The notes: generated by a model from the sequence alone, not told the origin. 30,659 nucleotides of DNA from an uncultured Porphyromonadaceae bacterium (GCA_900550645.1 URTA01000032.1:1-30659), one strand, 5' to 3'; shown: positions 1 to 8,623, numbered from the stretch's first letter. Made by a program: numbers and translations.

Positions 1-669
1 GCCATAGCGGGTGGGCAGTTCCACGTCCTCGCCGACCTCGATGAGACACTCTCGCTTCAGGCGGTAGGCGATGAGGTCGCGGATGGAGATGATCTTCAGG
101 CCCCACTCCTTGGCTTTCTCCTGGAGCTGCGGCATGCGTGCCATCGTGCCGTCCTCGTTCATGATCTCCATCAGGGCAGCCACGGGGCGGAGGCCCGCCA
201 GCTTGCAGAGGTCAATGGAGGCCTCCGTGTGGCCGCTACGGCGCAGCACACCGTTGTCCTGAGCGTAGAGCGGGTTGATGTGGCCGGGGCGACCGAAGGT
301 CTGCGGTGTGGACTCGGGGTCGGCCAGGGCCAGGATTGTGGCCGCACGGTCTGCTGCCGACACGCCCGTGGAGCACCCCTCGAGTTTGTCGACGGTGACC
401 GTAAACGGCGTGCCGAGCATCGACGTATTGTCCTCGACTTGGCGAGGGAGCTGCAACTCGTCGCAGCGGCGCATGGTTATCGGCGCACACAGCACCCCGC
501 GTGCGTTTTTCAGCATGAAATTCACCTGCTCGGGGGTGATTTTCTCGGCAGCAACGATGAGGTCGCCCTCGTTCTCGCGGTCTTCGTCGTCAACGACGAT
601 GATAAACTTGCCGGCCTGGAAATCCCGGATAGCCTCCTCTATCGTATCGAGTTTGATTTTACGGTCCAT
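1..669 (-). CDS. ribBA: RibBA, 3,4-dihydroxy-2-butanone-4-phosphate synthase / GTP cyclohydrolase II (5' part, runs off left edge)
   Basis: Riboflavin biosynthesis. The visible 223 residues cover the DHBP synthase domain, which converts ribulose 5-phosphate to 3,4-dihydroxy-2-butanone 4-phosphate and formate. The start MDRKIK is followed by the acidic active-site segment DDEDRENEGDL (about residues 27-37) and later RRSGHTEASIDL, both diagnostic of RibB. The reading frame is open to base 1. The last residues, ELPTRYG, match the usual beginning of the GTP cyclohydrolase II domain, so the complete protein is probably the bifunctional RibBA of about 400 residues; that second domain is not in the window. 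The gene lies 34 bases downstream of rsmD in the same direction and probably shares its transcript. The identity of the RibB part is secure; the fusion is inferred. Confidence 0.93.
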   Translation of the reverse strand, partial: MDRKIKLDTIEEAIRDFQAGKFIIVVDDEDRENEGDLIVAAEKITPEQVNFMLKNARGVLCAPITMRRCDELQLPRQVEDNTSMLGTPFTVTVDKLEGCSTGVSAADRAATILALADPESTPQTFGRPGHINPLYAQDNGVLRRSGHTEASIDLCKLAGLRPVAALMEIMNEDGTMARMPQLQEKAKEWGLKIISIRDLIAYRLKRECLIEVGEDVELPTRYG

Positions 670-703
670 ATAGTGTATCGGTAGTAATCGCCTTGCGGCG
701 GTA

Positions 704-1309
704 TTATGAATTGATTTCTTGATTGTCTGATGTTGCGTTTTCGCCTGCAGCTTCATCCTCAGCCGCCTCCTCGCCGCCGATGCGGAATATCGAGAAGTTG
801 ACCGAGCCGTAACGACGGTGGTCGCAAAAGGCGGGATGCGACGAATAGTCGTGGTCACGGTTATGCTCTATCACAACTATCGTCCCGGGGCGCAGCATCT
901 GCGAGTCAAGCACTATGGTAGCAACGTCATCGAAACGCGGATGCTCATACGGCGGGTCGGCAAAGATGAAGTCAAACTTGCGGCGGCACGTCTGCAGATA
1001 CTTGAACACATCGCCTTTGACCACCGTCAGGTTGTCATCGTGCAGCTTCTCGCGCACGGAACGTATGAAGTTGACCTGCGTATGCGCATTCTCAACACAC
1101 GTCACCGAGCGGCAGCCGCGTGAGAGGAACTCGAAGCTGACCGCACCTGTGCCGGCAAACAGGTCAAGAGCATCTGCGCCCTCAAAGTCACGCATATTCT
1201 CCAGCACGTTGAATATGTTCTCTCGCGCGAAGTCCGTTGTCGGCCTCGCGGTGATATTGCGCGGCACGTCAAAACGCCGCCGCCCGTATTTTCCACGTAT
1301 TATCCTCAT
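704..1309 (-). CDS. rsmD: RsmD, 16S rRNA (guanine966-N2)-methyltransferase
   Basis: SAM-dependent enzyme that methylates G966 of 16S rRNA. The 201-residue protein begins MRIIRGKYGRR, the usual RsmD N-terminus. It shows the SAM-binding loop DLFAGTG (about residues 49-55) and the catalytic DPPY motif (about 118-121). The ATG at 1309 overlaps the TGA of the upstream DUF3822 gene as ATGA, which implies translational coupling and decides the start over a codon nine residues upstream. The C-terminal 25 residues or so are acidic and Ala/Glu-rich and lie outside the catalytic fold. The pairing of a DUF3822 gene with rsmD is common in Bacteroidales. Confidence 0.95.
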   Translation of the reverse strand: MRIIRGKYGRRRFDVPRNITARPTTDFARENIFNVLENMRDFEGADALDLFAGTGAVSFEFLSRGCRSVTCVENAHTQVNFIRSVREKLHDDNLTVVKGDVFKYLQTCRRKFDFIFADPPYEHPRFDDVATIVLDSQMLRPGTIVVIEHNRDHDYSSHPAFCDHRRYGSVNFSIFRIGGEEAAEDEAAGENATSDNQEINS

Positions 1310-2112
1310 TGCTGCCGGTTGTTGCGGTATGAACAAATCACGTCTGCCGGCGGAGCATCCTCCTCGGCAGGCATAGGCACTGCCGCCATTTCAGCGACAT
1401 ACTCCCCTGTCATGCTCCGGACAGCCTCGACCGCATCCGCTTCGCCGGAAACATAGGCTGCTACCTGCCGCAGCTCAACGTCCGCGCCGGCTGCATGGCA
1501 GGTGTTAAGCATATAATAGGCTGCATCAGCCGTGTCCTGGCAACGGCGGCGTGACGAGGCAATGAGATGACAGTCGCGAAACAATGCCATGTCGGCATAT
1601 CCGCCGCGTATGTCGGCAAACAGGCAAAGCCCGGCCTTGGCAGCCCTCTGCCAGTGTGACAGCAGCGTCGTGGCATGGCACGCCACCCGTGAGCCGGCAA
1701 ATGTGCGTGCCAGGAACTGGCGCAGACCGGGAACCGCCATGTACAGCACAGCATACTCTCCCACGGTGTCCGTCATGATGTCTTCAGACGCTGTATCGCC
1801 GAACACTGTCGAAAACGCCTTGACACAGAGGCTGTCATCGTCAGCCAGTTCAGAGGGAATGAACATATAGCGGGCTGTCGTCACCACGATGTCCGCCTCA
1901 TAATCGTCAAGCACTGCCGGATGGTCATAGACCGCGTTCTCAATGGCACGCAGACGGTCATCTCCCTCGAGGCGTGCCGTGGCGAGCGTGTACATCGGAT
2001 CATCGGCAATGTCATTGCGGCGCAGCCACGCCCCCATTGCCTCCTCAGAGATGTCTACGGTCAGCCGCCACTGCCCCGTGTCCGTAATATGATGCGCTGC
2101 TATCGTTCTCAC
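1306..2112 (-). CDS. DUF3822 family protein
   Basis: A 268-residue protein of unknown function, recognised as DUF3822 by its early segment DDYEADIVVTTARYMFIPSE, the conserved strand-plus-FIPSEL region of that family, and by its fixed position before rsmD. The family is thought to have an actin/FtsA-like ATPase-type fold, but no catalytic residues can be assigned here. No signal peptide or membrane segment is visible; the protein is probably cytoplasmic. The start is uncertain: GTG at 2112 leaves a short lead before the first strand (GQWRLTVDIS), as expected for the family, while a TTG at 2142 would add ten residues and leave almost no 5' leader after the predicted promoter. Its stop codon overlaps the rsmD start. 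Confidence 0.82.
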   Translation of the reverse strand: MRTIAAHHITDTGQWRLTVDISEEAMGAWLRRNDIADDPMYTLATARLEGDDRLRAIENAVYDHPAVLDDYEADIVVTTARYMFIPSELADDDSLCVKAFSTVFGDTASEDIMTDTVGEYAVLYMAVPGLRQFLARTFAGSRVACHATTLLSHWQRAAKAGLCLFADIRGGYADMALFRDCHLIASSRRRCQDTADAAYYMLNTCHAAGADVELRQVAAYVSGEADAVEAVRSMTGEYVAEMAAVPMPAEEDAPPADVICSYRNNRQQ

Positions 2113-2156
2113 TTTCGGTATGTTTGATAACGTCGGGAGCAATCCCTTTTGCTATG

Positions 2157-2188
2157 CAAAGTTACGCAAAATCCGCCGAATAACGAAA
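2157..2188 (-). promoter_or_regulatory. Bacteroidetes-type promoter for the DUF3822-rsmD-ribBA unit
   Basis: On the minus strand TAACTTTG (2164-2157) matches the -7 consensus TAnnTTTG exactly. At the right distance, 19 bases upstream, lies TTTCG (2188-2184), a weak match to the -33 TTTG. Transcription would start near 2150, about 40 bases before the GTG at 2112. Confidence 0.6.
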
Positions 2189-2301
2189 TTATCAGAACAC
2201 TGCCTCAGCGCAAGTCACGCACTGCCCCCATGGAATTGCGCCAGCATCCGACGTAAGCGAGGAAAACCGGGACAACTGGCGAAACAAGGCGCAGACAATC
2301 G

Positions 2302-2346
2302 GATAAAAAGAAAACGGCAACCAGGCCTCAACCCGATTGCCGTTTT
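2302..2346 (-). terminator. Rho-independent terminator, leftward
   Basis: A perfect 10-bp stem is formed by AAAACGGCAA (2311-2320) and TTGCCGTTTT (2337-2346) around a 16-base loop. Read leftward, the stem runs into a T-rich tract (TTTTCTTTTT). It would end transcription of the exported-protein gene at 2576-3151, about 230 bases after its stop. The A/T symmetry could also give weak termination rightward. Confidence 0.7.
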
Positions 2347-2520
2347 GTCGCGATAGCATTGTTTTATTATTCAGGCAATGTCTGCGACAATCACCTTATA
2401 TCTTGTAGACACGCGAGCCGCGAAAAAGTTTAATCCCCGACTCGCTTTTCCCAGAAAAAATTCACATGCCAAAACTATGACACCTTTACTTGAAACTGTA
2501 GCCTCTTAATTATCCGAATA

Positions 2521-2565
2521 CTCAGAGTTCTCGGAGAACTCGGAGATCTCCGAAATATCAGAGAA
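2521..2565. repeat. Cluster of short palindromes and 9-10 base quasi-repeats
   Basis: Just beyond the stop of the 2576-3151 gene, AGTTCTC-G-GAGAACT (2525-2539) and CGGAGATCTCCG (2540-2551) are two adjacent perfect inverted repeats. They are built from a repeating CTCGGAGA-like unit with about 9-10 base spacing. As RNA they could fold as alternative stem-loops at the 3' end of the leftward transcript. There is no T tract, so it is not a standard terminator. Confidence 0.6.
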
Positions 2566-2575
2566 AACAGAGCTG

Positions 2576-3151
2576 TTACTTCTTGGTCTCGGCTTTGGTC
2601 GCGTTCTTAAGCTCGACCTTGGCCTTGCGCAAATCCTGCTTCATCTCGCGGATGTCTGCTTTGGCAGCCTTGACGTTTTCTCTTATGGCTTTGTTCTCCT
2701 TGCGCATTTCGGCACGGCGTTCCGTGATGCGGCAGTTCGCGTCGAGTACAGCCTTCTGCTCTTTGGTCAGTATCTTCTCGAGTTTCTTGCGGCTGTTCTT
2801 GAGTGCCTTCTTGTACTGCTTGCTCGTCATGTCGGTCACTCCGTTCAGTTCCTCGCGAGTTTGCTGCTCTATCCGCTGAACCTGCTGGCGCTGGAGGTCG
2901 TTCAGCTCGATGCCGTCGAGCATAGTACGCATGAACGTGTGCACAGCATCGCCCTTGTCACAATGTGACGGACGGCATGATTTCTTCTCGCCGCAAGTGT
3001 CCTTGCGTGCGCGTTTGCCATGCTTCTTGTCCTTGCCGCAGCATGACTGTTCAGTCTTCGTCTTCTTCTCAGCGCCGCAGTTTGATGCCATTGCTGTTGC
3101 TCCGCCCAGGCAGATGAGGGCTGCTGCTATCGAAAGAATTGTTCTTTTCAT
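2576..3151 (-). CDS. Exported Cys-rich Spy/CpxP-like protein (hypothetical)
   Basis: A 191-residue protein beginning MKRTILSIAAALICLGGATA, a clear Sec signal peptide, so it is likely periplasmic. The mature N-terminus (about residues 24-66) is Lys-rich and holds six cysteines (25, 37, 38, 53, 59, 64) plus His residues, which suggests metal binding or disulfide bonds. The rest is almost entirely charged helix with two LTxxQ-like segments, LNDLQRQQ (83-90) and LTKEQKAVLD (128-137). That pattern resembles the Spy/CpxP/ZraP family of periplasmic chaperone and metal-stress proteins. Similarity is by pattern only. ATG at 3151 is preferred over a GTG 24 bases upstream because the signal peptide starts there. 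It is a single-gene unit between two terminators. Confidence 0.75.
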   Translation of the reverse strand: MKRTILSIAAALICLGGATAMASNCGAEKKTKTEQSCCGKDKKHGKRARKDTCGEKKSCRPSHCDKGDAVHTFMRTMLDGIELNDLQRQQVQRIEQQTREELNGVTDMTSKQYKKALKNSRKKLEKILTKEQKAVLDANCRITERRAEMRKENKAIRENVKAAKADIREMKQDLRKAKVELKNATKAETKK

Positions 3152-3257
3152 ATTCTGATGAGTTTTTGGTTTCACATTTACATATCTGATGCCCAGACAG
3201 CGGCTTAGTTTAAGGCAGACTTCTGCATTTACGGAATATTAAGGTCAATAAATGCAA

Positions 3258-3288
3258 GAAGCCCGAGGTTCTAATGTCCCCGGGCTTC
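3258..3288 (-). terminator. Rho-independent terminator after nuoN
   Basis: GAAGCCCG (3258-3265) pairs with CGGGCTTC (3281-3288), an 8-bp GC-rich stem with a 15-base loop. Read leftward it continues into TTGCATTTATT. It lies 27 bases past the nuoN stop and is the first terminator seen after nuoA, so it probably ends the whole nuo-atp transcript. Confidence 0.75.
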
Positions 3289-3315
3289 CAGTTATAGTGT
3301 AATCGAAGTGCTATA

Positions 3316-4791
3316 TCAGATGCACTGGCTTACCAGGTTCGGCACATCAGCAACAGATGTCTCAATCCACTGGTAGATGCAGCTTGCAAGACCGATGAAC
3401 ACGATACCAGCAACGCAGATCCACATTCCGGCACGCTCTGAAAGCGTTGAATTGAACTTCTCGATAGTCGGCTCTTCGGGCGACACCCACATAGCCTTGA
3501 CCACGAGGAGGTAGTAGTAGAGTGAAACGATAGTGTTGATCAACGCTATCAGCACAAGCACATAGAGTGCTACAGAACCTGACTGAGTAGCTGACGTGAA
3601 TATCAGGAACTTGCTGAAGAAACCTGCGAAGGGCGGGATGCCGGCGAGCGAGAACACTGCGAGTGTCATTGCGAATGACAGCCACGGGTTGGTCTTGTGC
3701 AGTCCGTTGTAATCGTCCATGCCGACCTTGCCGGTCTTGTTCTCTATAGCTGCTATCACGGCAAACACGCCGAGGTTGCTGAATACATACACCAGGATGT
3801 AGAACATCATTGAGGTCAGGCCGAGTGTGCTTGCAGCGATTATGCCGAGCATGATGTAACCGGCCTGCGAAACTGAGGAGAACGCCATGAAGCGTTTCAT
3901 GTTGCGCTGGCGGATAGCGAACAGGTTACCGACAGTGATGGTCAGGATTATGATTGCATAGAGCATCCATTCCCATACCTGGCTGTAAACTGTGCCGAAG
4001 GCCTGAACAAAGATGATGAAGAAGGCAAACGCAGCAGAGCCTTTGGAAATGACCGAAAGGTAGCTGGTCACAGCCGTCGGCGCACCCTGGTATACATCGG
4101 CTGTCCAGAGGTGGAACGGCACAAGCGAGAGCTTGAAACCGATGCCGGCCATAACGAATGCCAATGCAACTATCATCATGCCCGAATGTGAGCCGTTCAT
4201 GACTGCATCTGCAATGTCCGCGAAATAGAGCGAGCCTGTTCCGGAGCAAGCATACACGAATGAGAGACCCATCATGAGGACTGCAGAGGAGAAGACAGCT
4301 GTCATAACATATTTGATAGCCGCCTCGTTGCTCTCGTAGCGTTTCTTGTCGAAAGCCACCATTGCCGCGAGGGGAAGCGATGCAGACTCGAGACCGATGA
4401 TGAAGAGCAGGAAGTGGCGTGCGCTTATCATGAGGTACATGCCGAAAAGCGTCACGAACAACAGCTCGTAGAACTCCGCCTTGCGCAGCTTGCCGGATTC
4501 GGTAGCCGACCAGCGTATGGACTGCAGAAGGACGATGAACACGCCGAGGTTCAGGATATTCTTTATCGCCATTGTCGCGCTGTCGTTGACATACATGCCC
4601 TCAAAGGCATCCACTCCGCAACGCGGTATGAACCACATCGCCACCGTAGCTACACCGAACAAGATGACAGCCAACGGGGTGACAGCGGCTTTAGCACGGC
4701 TACCTGAGAATGTATCGAACAAGAACACTATCAGGAATACACCGAGTACTATAAGCTCGGGAAACATTGTTCCGAATTGTGAGTAATCCAT
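3316..4791 (-). CDS. nuoN: NuoN, complex I membrane subunit (antiporter-like)
   Basis: A 491-residue polytopic inner-membrane protein, one of the three antiporter-like proton-channel subunits of complex I. The residues of the pumping path are present: Glu135 in GLESASLPL (TM5), Lys220 in GFKLSLVPFHLW (TM7), Lys250 in VISKGSAAFA (TM8), and the later FFSKFLIF lysine (TM12). Length matches E. coli NuoN (about 485). ATG at 4791 is preferred to a TTG six bases upstream. It is the last gene of the unit, 35 bases after nuoM, and is followed by a terminator. Confidence 0.97.
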   Translation of the reverse strand: MDYSQFGTMFPELIVLGVFLIVFLFDTFSGSRAKAAVTPLAVILFGVATVAMWFIPRCGVDAFEGMYVNDSATMAIKNILNLGVFIVLLQSIRWSATESGKLRKAEFYELLFVTLFGMYLMISARHFLLFIIGLESASLPLAAMVAFDKKRYESNEAAIKYVMTAVFSSAVLMMGLSFVYACSGTGSLYFADIADAVMNGSHSGMMIVALAFVMAGIGFKLSLVPFHLWTADVYQGAPTAVTSYLSVISKGSAAFAFFIIFVQAFGTVYSQVWEWMLYAIIILTITVGNLFAIRQRNMKRFMAFSSVSQAGYIMLGIIAASTLGLTSMMFYILVYVFSNLGVFAVIAAIENKTGKVGMDDYNGLHKTNPWLSFAMTLAVFSLAGIPPFAGFFSKFLIFTSATQSGSVALYVLVLIALINTIVSLYYYLLVVKAMWVSPEEPTIEKFNSTLSERAGMWICVAGIVFIGLASCIYQWIETSVADVPNLVSQCI

Positions 4792-4826
4792 TTTCAATCG
4801 ATTTTATATATTCAATACATTAGGTT

Positions 4827-6341
4827 TTACTGTGCCACTGCAAGAGCGTTGATGATCGGCTCAAAGCTGTGCTGTATGGTATCGTTGATCCAGTTGGGGA
4901 AGCAGCCGATGCCGGCGATGCAGAGTATCAGCACCACGGTTGCGACACGCTCGAACCATGTAGCGTCGGTCAGGGCGAGGTGATGCTCGTCCTGAACTGG
5001 GCCGTGGAGGAGCTTGCCGACTACTCGCAGGATGTAGACCGCTGTTATCACGATAGAGCAGGTAGCTGCTATCACGAAGCAACGGTGGAACATGTCCGTA
5101 TGCTCGAAGCTGCCGAAGAAGATAGTCATCTCGGCTACGAAGCCGCTGAGACCCGGCAGACCGAGCGAAGCGAAACCGGCTATCATGTAGCAGACACCGA
5201 GGTAAGGCATTATCTTCATCAAACCGCCCATCTGACGGATATCGCGAGTGTGCGTACGTCCGTAAATCATACCGATGAGGGCAAAGAAGAGGGCTGTCAT
5301 CAGACCATGTGAGAGCATCTGCATTATAGCACCGGTCATTGCCGTGGTATTGAGCATAAGGATTGCGAACAGCACCATGCCGCAGTGCGACACCGAAGAG
5401 TAAGCGTTGATGTACTTCAGGTCTGTCTGAACGCAAGCGGAGAACGCTCCGTAGACAATGCTTATGCCGGTCAGTATGATGAATATCCACGACAGCTCAT
5501 TGGCAGCCTGCGGGAGCAGGAATATGGCGATGCGGAAGCAGCCATAACCACCGAGTTTCATAAGCACACCTGCGTGAAGCATAGACACTGCAGTCGGGGC
5601 GCAAGCGTGACCGTCAGGGCTCCATGTGTGGAAGGGGAACATTGCACCCAGCACACCGAAGCCGACGAATGTCAGCACAAACAGGTAGTTCTGCCAGCCG
5701 GCAGGTATCGCGCCGTTATGCGAGATTTCGAGGATGTTCCATGTCAGCTGCGACGCATCGGCGCTTGAATGCCAGTAGATGCCGAACAAGCCGAGCATCA
5801 GGAAGGCAGAACCGCCCATAAGCATCAGGGTCAGCTTCATCGCTGAATACTCCTTGCGGCCGGTTCCCCAGAAACCAATCAACAGGTACATCGGGATAAG
5901 AGCCACCTCGTAGAACATGAACATGGTGAAGATGTCTATCGAGATGAAGAAACCGAACACACCTGTTGAAAGGAGCGTAAACCAAAGGAAGAAGTTCTTG
6001 GGCAGAGGATTGATTTTCCATGAGGCGAATGTGCCGGCAAACACGATTACCGCCGACAGCATCAGCATCAGCACGGAAATGCCGTCAACACCCACTGCAA
6101 GGTTGATATTGAGAGGCTTGTACCAGCACCAAGAGCCGGTATAGAGCATTTCGTCAGTCACACCGGCCGCACGCTGACCAAGGAAGTCAACACAGAGCCA
6201 GATGGCCATTGCCATCAGTATGGTGCTGCCTATCACCATAACCGTGCGGATAGCCTTCATACTGCTGTTGCGGCACAGGCCTAATCCTATCAGCATGAGG
6301 ACAGGAACTATTACAAACCAGATTAAGATATTTGAAAACAT
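4827..6341 (-). CDS. nuoM: NuoM, complex I membrane subunit (antiporter-like, variant TM7)
   Basis: A 504-residue polytopic membrane protein, the middle antiporter-like subunit of complex I. The TM5 glutamate is present (Glu145, FYEVALIPMYLL) and so is the TM8 lysine (Lys262, LMKLGGYG). The TM7 segment reads FVGFGVLGAMFPFHTW: where E. coli NuoM has the channel lysine (Lys234, AVKMP context) this protein has Leu231, with Gly-Ala after it. The codons at this site were re-read from the DNA and are clear. The start at 6341 (MFSNILIWF) is chosen because the 30 residues of open frame upstream are polar and overlap the end of nuoL. It lies 32 bases after nuoL. Confidence 0.97.
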   Translation of the reverse strand: MFSNILIWFVIVPVLMLIGLGLCRNSSMKAIRTVMVIGSTILMAMAIWLCVDFLGQRAAGVTDEMLYTGSWCWYKPLNINLAVGVDGISVLMLMLSAVIVFAGTFASWKINPLPKNFFLWFTLLSTGVFGFFISIDIFTMFMFYEVALIPMYLLIGFWGTGRKEYSAMKLTLMLMGGSAFLMLGLFGIYWHSSADASQLTWNILEISHNGAIPAGWQNYLFVLTFVGFGVLGAMFPFHTWSPDGHACAPTAVSMLHAGVLMKLGGYGCFRIAIFLLPQAANELSWIFIILTGISIVYGAFSACVQTDLKYINAYSSVSHCGMVLFAILMLNTTAMTGAIMQMLSHGLMTALFFALIGMIYGRTHTRDIRQMGGLMKIMPYLGVCYMIAGFASLGLPGLSGFVAEMTIFFGSFEHTDMFHRCFVIAATCSIVITAVYILRVVGKLLHGPVQDEHHLALTDATWFERVATVVLILCIAGIGCFPNWINDTIQHSFEPIINALAVAQ

Positions 6342-6373
6342 AATCAAAGATTTTTCTGCAAAGCAATATGAGG

Positions 6374-8302
6374 TTAGAGTAGACAAATCCAGGTAATACC
6401 CGCAAGCAGCGCAGCGCCGATGAAGTACCATACGACGTATGTCTGTATAGCACCGCTCTGCATGCCCTTGATAGCGACAGAAGCGCGGTTGGTGATTTTG
6501 GCGAAGCCGTCCATGGTAGCGTCGATGACATGACGGTCAAACCATGCGATGCTGCGGCAGATCACATTGAAGATGAACTTGTGGGTAATGAACATATAAA
6601 TCTCATCCCAGTAGAAGCGGCGGTGAGCTGCTTTCCACAGACCGGGCATAGCGTTCTTGAGCTTGCTCGGAATAGAGTTCTTCTTGCGGTACATCACTGT
6701 TGCGAGTGCGATAGCTGCGATAGCGACAACGAGCGAAACCGTGGCGACGGTCGGGTCGATGTGGATTTCGTATGCCTCGCGGTTCCAAGTCACAAACTCA
6801 CCGAAGGGGATGAAACCAGCCACACAGGAAACGACTGCAAGGATGATGAGCGGCAGCGACATCTGCCACGGAGCGTCATGCGGACGGTGCTCCTTGTGGT
6901 GAGGATTGTCCTCCCACCAGAAGATGAGATAGTACAGGCGGAACATATAGAAGGCGGTCAGACCGGCTACCATAGTCATCCATGCGCCCCAGAACCAGTG
7001 GTTGGAGAACATCGCGCTCAGCATCTCGTCCTTGGAGAAGAAGCCGGCGAAAGGCCAGATACCCGCAATGGCGAGACAGCCGATGAGGAATGTCCAGTGT
7101 GTGATAGGCATATACTTGCGCAGGCCGCCCATGGCTGTGTAGTCATTAGAGTGGACTGCATGAATCAATGCGCCGGCACCGAGGAACAGCAACGCCTTGA
7201 ACATGGCGTGTGTGAACAGGTGGAACATCGAAGACATGTATCCGAGGCCTTCATGCAGTTCAGGACGTGCCACGCCGAGCGACACCATCATGAACGCAAT
7301 CTGCGAAATGGTCGAAAACGCCAGCACACGCTTGATGTCAATCTGGCAGCAAGCCACGACAGCAGCATAGAACGCCGTGATTGCACCGATGACGGTGATG
7401 AATGTCAGGGCAACTTCTTCGAGCAGGTAGATCGGGAACATACGAGCCACCAGGTAAACACCGGCGACGACCATTGTTGCAGCGTGGATAAGCGCAGACA
7501 CAGGGGTCGGGCCTTCCATTGCATCAGGCAGCCAGATGTGCAGCGGCATCATTGCCGACTTGCCCATACCGCCGACGAAGATGAGTATCAACGCCCAGGT
7601 CAGTGCAGAGCCTCCGAGGAATGTTGCGCCACCGGTTGACATCAGCACATTCTGCGGGTCGCTGGTCATCGGGATAAAGTCAAACGTGTTGGTATAGAAT
7701 GACAGCACGAGGATACCGATGAGGAAGCCGAGGTCGGCGAAACGAGTGACGATGAACGCCTTCTTGCAAGCTGAAACGGCTGACGGCAGCTTGTAGTAGA
7801 ACCCGATAAGCAGGTATGAGGAGACACCCACGAGCTCCCAGAATATGTACATCTGGAAAATGTTGGTGGCAACTACCAGACCGAGCATCGAGAACGTGAA
7901 GAGCTGCAGGAATGCGTAGAAACGCTGGAAGCCCTTCTCGCCGTGCATGTATCCCCAACTGTACAGGTGTACCATGAAGGATATGGTCGTGATGACCACA
8001 AGCATCATTGCCGAAATCGGGTCGAGCAGGAAGCCGAGCTTCACGACAAGCGTCTGCGTGAACGCGAGCCATGTATGGTCAAACACCGCAAACTGCTGGC
8101 GCACGCCGTCAACTATGAAATTGGGATCTCCCGAGAAGAAATAGGTGTAAGCGACAGTGTACGCCAGCACCAGGGTGACACCCATACCGAGTATGCCAAG
8201 TATACCCGCACACTTGTGCGACATCTTGACACCCAAGATACCTAAGACAAGGAACATTGTGATAGGTATCGCCAGAATCAGAATAGGTAATGTAATGTCC
8301 AT
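6374..8302 (-). CDS. nuoL: NuoL, complex I membrane subunit (distal antiporter-like, long lateral helix)
   Basis: A 642-residue polytopic membrane protein, the distal pump subunit of complex I. Conserved residues are visible: Glu156 in FWELVGVSSYLL (TM5), Lys248 in MGKSAMMPLHIWLPDAMEG (TM7), histidines in SALIHAATMV, and the TM12 lysine in FFSKDEML. The C-terminal part after about residue 530 contains the charged lateral-helix region and ends with a hydrophobic anchor. Length is near E. coli NuoL (613). It starts three bases after the nuoK stop, so the two are probably translationally linked. Confidence 0.98.
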   Translation of the reverse strand: MDITLPILILAIPITMFLVLGILGVKMSHKCAGILGILGMGVTLVLAYTVAYTYFFSGDPNFIVDGVRQQFAVFDHTWLAFTQTLVVKLGFLLDPISAMMLVVITTISFMVHLYSWGYMHGEKGFQRFYAFLQLFTFSMLGLVVATNIFQMYIFWELVGVSSYLLIGFYYKLPSAVSACKKAFIVTRFADLGFLIGILVLSFYTNTFDFIPMTSDPQNVLMSTGGATFLGGSALTWALILIFVGGMGKSAMMPLHIWLPDAMEGPTPVSALIHAATMVVAGVYLVARMFPIYLLEEVALTFITVIGAITAFYAAVVACCQIDIKRVLAFSTISQIAFMMVSLGVARPELHEGLGYMSSMFHLFTHAMFKALLFLGAGALIHAVHSNDYTAMGGLRKYMPITHWTFLIGCLAIAGIWPFAGFFSKDEMLSAMFSNHWFWGAWMTMVAGLTAFYMFRLYYLIFWWEDNPHHKEHRPHDAPWQMSLPLIILAVVSCVAGFIPFGEFVTWNREAYEIHIDPTVATVSLVVAIAAIALATVMYRKKNSIPSKLKNAMPGLWKAAHRRFYWDEIYMFITHKFIFNVICRSIAWFDRHVIDATMDGFAKITNRASVAIKGMQSGAIQTYVVWYFIGAALLAGITWICLL

Positions 8303-8305
8303 ATC

Positions 8306-8617
8306 TTAGAATTTCATTTGTTTGATTTCATTGACATCAGTGTTTCCTACAGCGCGGTAAATGTTGATGATTATCGCGATTGCGATAGCCGTCTCTGCAG
8401 CTGCAATGCCGATGGAGAAGAGCGTGAAGAACATGCCCTCCATCTGTTCGGGGAAAAGGAAACGGTTGAATATCACGAAATTCAGGTCAGCTGAATTGAG
8501 CATCAATTCCAGCGAGATGAGTATCGCGATAAGGTTTTTGCGGGTTACGAACCCGAAGACGCCGCAGACGAACATTATTACGCTGGGCACAAGATACCAT
8601 AATATGCTTAAGTCCAT
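8306..8617 (-). CDS. nuoK: NuoK, complex I membrane subunit
   Basis: A 103-residue protein with three membrane helices. Both glutamates of the proton path are present: Glu37 in ISLELMLNS (TM2) and Glu75 in AAAETAIAIA (TM3). Length equals the family norm of about 100. It is six bases from nuoJ and three from nuoL. Confidence 0.97.
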   Translation of the reverse strand: MDLSILWYLVPSVIMFVCGVFGFVTRKNLIAILISLELMLNSADLNFVIFNRFLFPEQMEGMFFTLFSIGIAAAETAIAIAIIINIYRAVGNTDVNEIKQMKF

Positions 8618-8623
8618 GGGGCG

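Larger units (their letters stand above)
2113..2575. other. Intergenic gap, 463 bases, no gene recognised
   Basis: The gap holds the promoter at 2157-2188, the terminator at 2302-2346 and stacked palindromes at 2521-2565. The part between about 2350 and 2520 is AT-rich, and no convincing coding frame, RNA gene or riboswitch was seen. Short open frames here lack any family signature. Confidence 0.6.

Noticed and set aside
6530..7639. Long rightward open frame of 369 codons opposite nuoL
   Set aside because: It is the complement of a well-supported membrane-protein gene; its composition (rich in His, Glu, Cys, Arg) is what an antisense reading of hydrophobic codons gives, and it has no family signature.
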